From contig NZ_WJXB01000017.1 in NCBI RefSeq assembly GCF_009664975.1, positions 25,475 to 89,474 of the forward strand: a DNA stretch of 64,000 nucleotides. The letters run 5' to 3'. The notes beneath the pieces were generated by a model. That model was not told the origin of the DNA. It ran no database searches and saw only the letters and a program-made list of their open reading frames with translations. Below, piece by piece: positions 60,901-64,000 of the stretch. Position numbers and translations under genes: made by a program. This DNA comes from Paenibacillus monticola (GTDB lineage: Bacteria; Bacillota; Bacilli; Paenibacillales; Paenibacillaceae). Position 1 is the first letter of the stretch. The number at the start of each line of letters is the position of its first letter.

Positions 60901-61386
60901 TCGATTCTGAGTAACAAAAGAAAGTTTGTTTAATCCCATTATTCCTATTGTAGAAAGAGCAGTAGCAATAATGAAATTTCTACCCTCTTTAGTCAATGTA
61001 GGCAAAGACTTGGTTTCTGTTTCTTTTAGTTTCCTAGAAATACGATTTCTTGTTGAGATCCATTGCTCTGCCTTACTCCATTTAGTCTTTTCTAAGTTAT
61101 TCATTAGTGATTCAAGGAAGCTTCTTCTTAGAGAGTTCCCCTCATGTTCCCAAGCATCGAACTCCATAATTTTAATATTTGATTCTTCGGCTGACACTTT
61201 ATCATTTATAATAGAAACAATAGTTGATTTCCCGCTCCCCCATTTGCCAGTTAGAGCAATAGTTTTACTGTTTTCTTCGTTTTTTATTAATTTATATATT
61301 GCATCTGCCACTCTCTCATGAGACTCGAACTCATCCTTATTTGCAGGATCATCGCTCAGAAAGAAGGATGCGCATTCATTTGTCAT
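57985..61386 (-). CDS. KAP-family P-loop NTPase (large, membrane-anchored)
   Basis: 1133 residues; GGGGAG precedes ATG 61386. Walker A is LTGKWGSGKST (about 45-55) and Walker B KLVLVIDNLDRLSADDLL (about 270). Two membrane helices (IATALSTIGIMGLNKL and VPYLVALLVLFGLSPILLFF) are inserted inside the P-loop domain, the hallmark of KAP NTPases such as PifA of the F plasmid. About 700 helical C-terminal residues have no recognised domain. KAP proteins act at the membrane and several are linked to phage exclusion, so a defence cargo role is plausible. It lies just inside the Tn7-like end. AT-rich compared with the left half of the window. Confidence 0.85.
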   Translation of the reverse strand: MTNECASFFLSDDPANKDEFESHERVADAIYKLIKNEENSKTIALTGKWGSGKSTIVSIINDKVSAEESNIKIMEFDAWEHEGNSLRRSFLESLMNNLEKTKWSKAEQWISTRNRISRKLKETETKSLPTLTKEGRNFIIATALSTIGIMGLNKLSFVTQNRLGLTWQVIPYISPNLVPYLVALLVLFGLSPILLFFIYLIKPKDKNNKLNILSLFLNKVETVTKTETFENPEPTSIEFQIEFNKILGTVLSKYPKRKLVLVIDNLDRLSADDLLKTWSTMRTFLDATTKEDWKNRFWLVLPFDKIALENTLHKNSDNALKSKPQLLVNSLIDKTVQIKFDVPPPALSKWKNYMAKLLQNEVLPNHKNTDDFHDVYQVFLLYFVKESGDEVITPRKIKLFLNQIAVIHRIWEDTIPLADQAFYVAMGLLDIDVYIELLKEEKMSVLYRYSYLLSNEFFNNMAALYLNVGKEDALQIIMGPRITTALLMGEREELKQLIGTHGFYDVLERVVLEEQESFVKDSASLVKAAYALSDIPEGSENLKGNNKVWRTLIAGVNKKTDWHIASKRAGIGYAELLKRANIEVKKNMLSQINAIEDFDNSSVDEWLQGISYVISYLENNDYLDLIRSIPNPANETSIFEFVGALKDINLLNTVKLLSSYSIDPLKVKHELSSRISNGKATFKEEIVLDSLYSISLLSPDNEIIRDINNRILQLGTSVQSPDELNTLLSLHLAVLRIMSYPNDIIEETRLNLDSYLFNFYSYSNQHALYELSGTILCSIFISNPTLSLRQHIGNSSNGINLIQNLIEYPYQYIAIVEAMVEEFKNNVDIEIIFSRQKIEGYSSQLAEIILNEVLKDREFCHKNLNYNIIVKYYHLMDKVSIDEIHDILLQFLSQDEFINTLINSDFIAENVGLYRKVILIIEGNSRKIVLNWITTNLKKLSKEFWERAFTEKNSFYNFFIEFVDLFSNFALGVDYADLLYMLVIDKLDEYKDDIIKLFSVVDNSHKESIILKIRSHINQTDNSVKDILNLLSVVIFEHVTEMSKDYINELINVGFTKILQRKDIEEIVQMANLFKMKPELRKQGDPGIWNTFVDRVKSYRDSNDENKLLQEAYGEVLSNAKRVSNRKNILPST

Positions 61387-61506
61387 AATATACTCCCCTA
61401 TACTGTATGTGCTTTTTTATAGGATAATTATACCATGGAAATAACGACAAATTGTGATAAAATAACCACATTTTAATAAATTCTAGAATAGGTCAAAAAC
61501 CTGCAT

Positions 61507-62955
61507 TTACTCCTTATATGTCACTTCCTTCAACTTTTCTTTTGTTAGGGGCAATTTGTCTAGTTTAGTTCGAATCATTGTTGAACACTTCAATATTCTT
61601 CCAATTTCATTACGGGATACTTTTATTTTTCCTGATTTTTTAATTTCAGTAGCAACTCGACTAACTTCTTCAGCTAAAAATTCATCCCTTTTTCTCCAAT
61701 CAACCCGGACTCGTATGTTAGTAACTATTTTTTTATTATTATGTATCTTTAATGAATATACTTTATCTAGTTTCGAGATTTCTCGAACTTCTACTTTCTT
61801 ACCTGGCTTTAGTAAGTTCGTTTGTCTTTTGACTGTACCTGCATCGACACCAAGCTGCCTCGCTCTCTCACGTAAGCCAAGATTTTTATTGTCGTTTAAT
61901 TCGATTAACTTTTCAGTCCATTTTGGCCCAAAGTGCTTAATCCTTCCGATTCGATAAAGATCTTCATTTTTTATATCTGGACCTCGTCTTGAGTAAACAA
62001 AACCACAACCACAACTGAAGGTCCCTACTGGATTCCCTGATTCATAATCTCTTGTTATACGTGCAGTTGGAATTGTACGTTCCTCGAAGTGTTCAGATCC
62101 CCTGTTTAGACAAGGCCAGGGGCCTTCACCAAATGGGAGTTCAGCGCTGACGTACTTTTCTTGTAATATCTCTTTTACTTCTATCCCCAAATAAAGTTGA
62201 AGCAAGATATGCCTTAAAGGATGTACACCATGCCTTGGCTTTCGGAGCATCTTATGTAACCAAGTGTACTGACTATTTTTGTCTATAGAACACCCTTGCT
62301 CTTTAAGATAGATAGCTCCACACAAGGACTCAAATTTAGGTAGTAAATCTTGAAACCTTATATGTCCCTTGGCAGTGAGCAACCCCATTTGACTCATCCT
62401 CCCAAAGTATACTTTTCTTATTGCTACTGCATTTATAGCTTGATAATTCATCTTTAATAAAGCTTCCGATTGTTGTGCTATCAATAATTCCAAATCGTTC
62501 TCACTGTAGTCAAATCGATGCGACCTACTATTTAAGACAGACTCAAGCATAACAAACTCATGCTTATTTCGTCGTTGTGCGTAAGAAACATGTGAAGTTT
62601 GCAGATAACAATTATGAACAGAGCATACGTTGACCCCAGTAATCTGATGATATCTATGCCAATACGCTGCACCATATTTAATACGATCTTCTTCGATACA
62701 TGCAGGGCAATATCTCAGATAATATAATTGCTTTACACTACTTGCAGCTAACCCCATTTTCATATAAATTGACTGCCCATTCCCAAAAATCATATCCTTT
62801 GTAACATTATTATACCGTTCAGGCGTAATGTAAGGTCGATAGTATGGAAGTAGCGTGTGGTCATTAATTAGCGTACTAAGTGGTATCGCATTCCCAGGAA
62901 TGAGCGAGTGAAGATCATTCAGGTGTCCCGGAAAATCCAAGAAACCAATGTTCAT
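61507..62955 (-). CDS. TnsD/TniQ-family target-selection protein, N-terminally truncated
   Basis: 482 residues from the ATG at 62955 (weak ribosome binding site). TniQ features: LINDHTLLPYYRPYITPERY, YLRYCPACIEEDRIKYGAAYWHRYHQ with the Cys/His zinc site continuing VCSVHNC, and a long TnsD-type C-terminus with a helix-turn-helix-like LRERARQLGVDAGTVKRQTNLLK. The family normally has about 50-60 further N-terminal residues (FPxPYPDE-like start); they are absent here and not found in other frames upstream. TnsD binds a chromosomal att site and recruits TnsABC. No tnsA, tnsB or tnsC is visible. Confidence 0.8.
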   Translation of the reverse strand: MNIGFLDFPGHLNDLHSLIPGNAIPLSTLINDHTLLPYYRPYITPERYNNVTKDMIFGNGQSIYMKMGLAASSVKQLYYLRYCPACIEEDRIKYGAAYWHRYHQITGVNVCSVHNCYLQTSHVSYAQRRNKHEFVMLESVLNSRSHRFDYSENDLELLIAQQSEALLKMNYQAINAVAIRKVYFGRMSQMGLLTAKGHIRFQDLLPKFESLCGAIYLKEQGCSIDKNSQYTWLHKMLRKPRHGVHPLRHILLQLYLGIEVKEILQEKYVSAELPFGEGPWPCLNRGSEHFEERTIPTARITRDYESGNPVGTFSCGCGFVYSRRGPDIKNEDLYRIGRIKHFGPKWTEKLIELNDNKNLGLRERARQLGVDAGTVKRQTNLLKPGKKVEVREISKLDKVYSLKIHNNKKIVTNIRVRVDWRKRDEFLAEEVSRVATEIKKSGKIKVSRNEIGRILKCSTMIRTKLDKLPLTKEKLKEVTYKE

Positions 62956-63472
62956 TTCCAACTATTGATTAGACGTTAATCGGCTTAGAGTTTATAGGCA
63001 ATCCCCTGAAGTCGTGTTGGATTTCATCCACACTATATACAGAGATCAAATGCATCAAATCGAATTAAAGTGACTTTTTTATCAGTAATGAACTCGAGAC
63101 TTTCCGAGCAATTTAATTACTCAGAAAGTTAATTCGAGGGTATTAGTTAGTGAAATAAAAGGTACTCACAAAGCTTAGCAGCAACTAAGCTTAAATAAAC
63201 CATCATTGATCTCCATCCTGAGTAACCCTATATATTCTTAGAGAACTATTAATTATGGATGTTTTTAATAGATTGCTGCTGAATTCAGTTTATTAGTGGT
63301 TATTGCAGATTTATTCCCCGTTAATTTTTATCGCCACTCCAAGGAGAATAGTAGATCCAAATTAGATGTTCTCTGCAATACAGTACCGTCTCCTTTATAT
63401 AAATAGACTTCTTTTCAAAATTCAACAACTCCACCAAATGCCACTAATCAAAAAGTATAATTTCCCTACCAG
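62956..63472. other. noncoding stretch upstream of tnsD-like gene
   Basis: About 510 nt, AT-rich. It contains a hairpin-like pair ACTTTCCGAGCAATTTAATT/AATTACTCAGAAAGT near 63100-63130 but no gene of convincing length. The missing 5' part of the tnsD-like gene and tnsC would be expected here. Confidence 0.6.
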
Positions 63473-63739
63473 TTACCGGTTAGATTTTATCATGTCATAC
63501 CATGCTTCATTTAATTCTTTAAGCCGTTGGCGTTTTTTTCTAGAAGCAGTGCCCACTTGCCTCTTTGTCTCAATAAACAAAATAGTATTTTTCGCTAATA
63601 TCGGTAATTTGTTTGTAACTTTAAGCTTTACTCTATATTTATTAATGACGACAACAGTTTTTGCTTGTGGTGTAGTATGTTTTACCAATCTAGCCTTACA
63701 ATTTGCATGGAAGCCTCTAAATTCCACACTTCTTTTCAA
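63473..63739 (-). CDS. small basic hypothetical protein
   Basis: 88 residues from TTG 63739, 6 nt after AAGGGGGG. Very basic, beta-rich first half (KTVVVINKYRVKLKVTNKL) and a helical Lys/Arg-rich end (ASRKKRQRLKELNEAWYDMI). No family recognised; nucleic acid binding is possible from charge only. A plus-strand frame overlaps it but has no ribosome binding site. Confidence 0.5.
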   Translation of the reverse strand: MKRSVEFRGFHANCKARLVKHTTPQAKTVVVINKYRVKLKVTNKLPILAKNTILFIETKRQVGTASRKKRQRLKELNEAWYDMIKSNR

Positions 63740-63900
63740 GTTATTCCCCCCTTAGTGATCTTTCATATATAAATTAATGATCATAGCACAAGAAAGTAAC
63801 CACACCATCACACCCCATTGTACACAGGATATTTCCAGAAGTCATAAACATGTTAATAAATTATTCTTAATAGCTCAACTTTCGCAGAGTCAAAATCGAG

Positions 63901-63921
63901 TTGACCCCAAGCTGGGGTTAA
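63901..63921. promoter_or_regulatory. palindrome resembling a MerR-type operator
   Basis: TTGACCCCA-AGC-TGGGGTTAA, one mismatch between arms, in an otherwise gene-free stretch (63740-64000). MerR operators have similar size and GC-rich arms. No regulator gene is visible before the window ends; a short minus-strand frame from the edge to about 63937 may be the end of an unseen gene. Confidence 0.35.
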
Positions 63922-64000
63922 GGTGGAGTCGGTTTAAGTAAGGATCTTGCCAACATAGAAAAACACCGCTTCGTTTGGTAAAGTGAGATTGTCGAGATCC

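Noticed and set aside
63366..63755. Plus-strand 129-codon frame
   Set aside because: No ribosome binding site; the opposite-strand 88-residue frame has AAGGGGGG at good distance from a TTG start.
63937..64000. Minus-strand partial frame entering from the right edge
   Set aside because: Only about 20 codons are visible, too few to call a gene.

Overview
The window reads as a chromosomal segment of a low-to-mid GC Firmicute, most likely Paenibacillus or a close relative. This is inferred from strong AGGAGG ribosome binding sites with frequent TTG and GTG starts, YesM/YesN-type two-component genes beside carbohydrate ABC transporters, a MntR-type operator, and many regulator-plus-SDR pairs. No rRNA, tRNA or CRISPR array was seen.

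Region 1 (1-49 kb) is ordinary accessory and core chromosome. In order it holds: the end of a cheY-cheX pair; a YesN/YesM two-component system divergent from a sugar ABC importer; mntH with an upstream MntR-like box; an intact IS3-family (IS150-like) insertion sequence that split a transcription terminator; a methyltransferase-like gene and an oxalate decarboxylase-like bicupin; a CLC-F fluoride exporter behind a fluoride riboswitch; an FAD oxidoreductase; an 11-gene peptide import and degradation operon (28951 back to 17012: GntR regulator, M20 amidohydrolase, five Opp/Dpp ABC genes, creatininase-like hydrolase, PLP enzyme, S9 peptidase, unknown protein); an SDR gene with a large palindromic operator; a MarR-arsM arsenic methylation unit with matching operators; a beta-helix-like protein; several regulator/SDR pairs; an Rgg-like regulator with an MFS exporter; a broken royal-jelly-like gene; a DUF2239-hydrolase operon under a promoter with two ACCCGGGT boxes; an ABC-F protein; and a WYL regulator with DJ-1 and S51-like genes.

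Region 2 (about 49.6-57.5 kb) is the most unusual part. Small unrelated genes, all on the minus strand, alternate with nine copies of a 110-188 bp repeat that starts TAACGTT, ends GTTA, and has a conserved outer stem (TATTCACG pairing with CGTGAATA) enclosing three covarying hairpins. Each gene is followed at its 3' end by one repeat and units are 0.4-1.7 kb. That is the layout of an integron gene-cassette array with attC sites, but no integrase gene is present. At least two cassette genes, and a small XRE gene at the edge, carry single in-frame stops, so the array is decaying. A 20-bp direct repeat (CTATCCTGCCCGTTCGCTTA) brackets it.

Region 3 (57.6-63 kb) looks like the end of a Tn7-like transposon. 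Three spaced sites resembling the Tn7 TnsB site lie just inside a TGT tip at 57812; four 20-bp tandem repeats and two inverted sites lie outside it. Inside are a 1133-residue KAP-family P-loop NTPase (a plausible phage-defence cargo) and a TnsD/TniQ-like gene that lacks its usual N-terminal segment. tnsA, tnsB and tnsC are not in the window.
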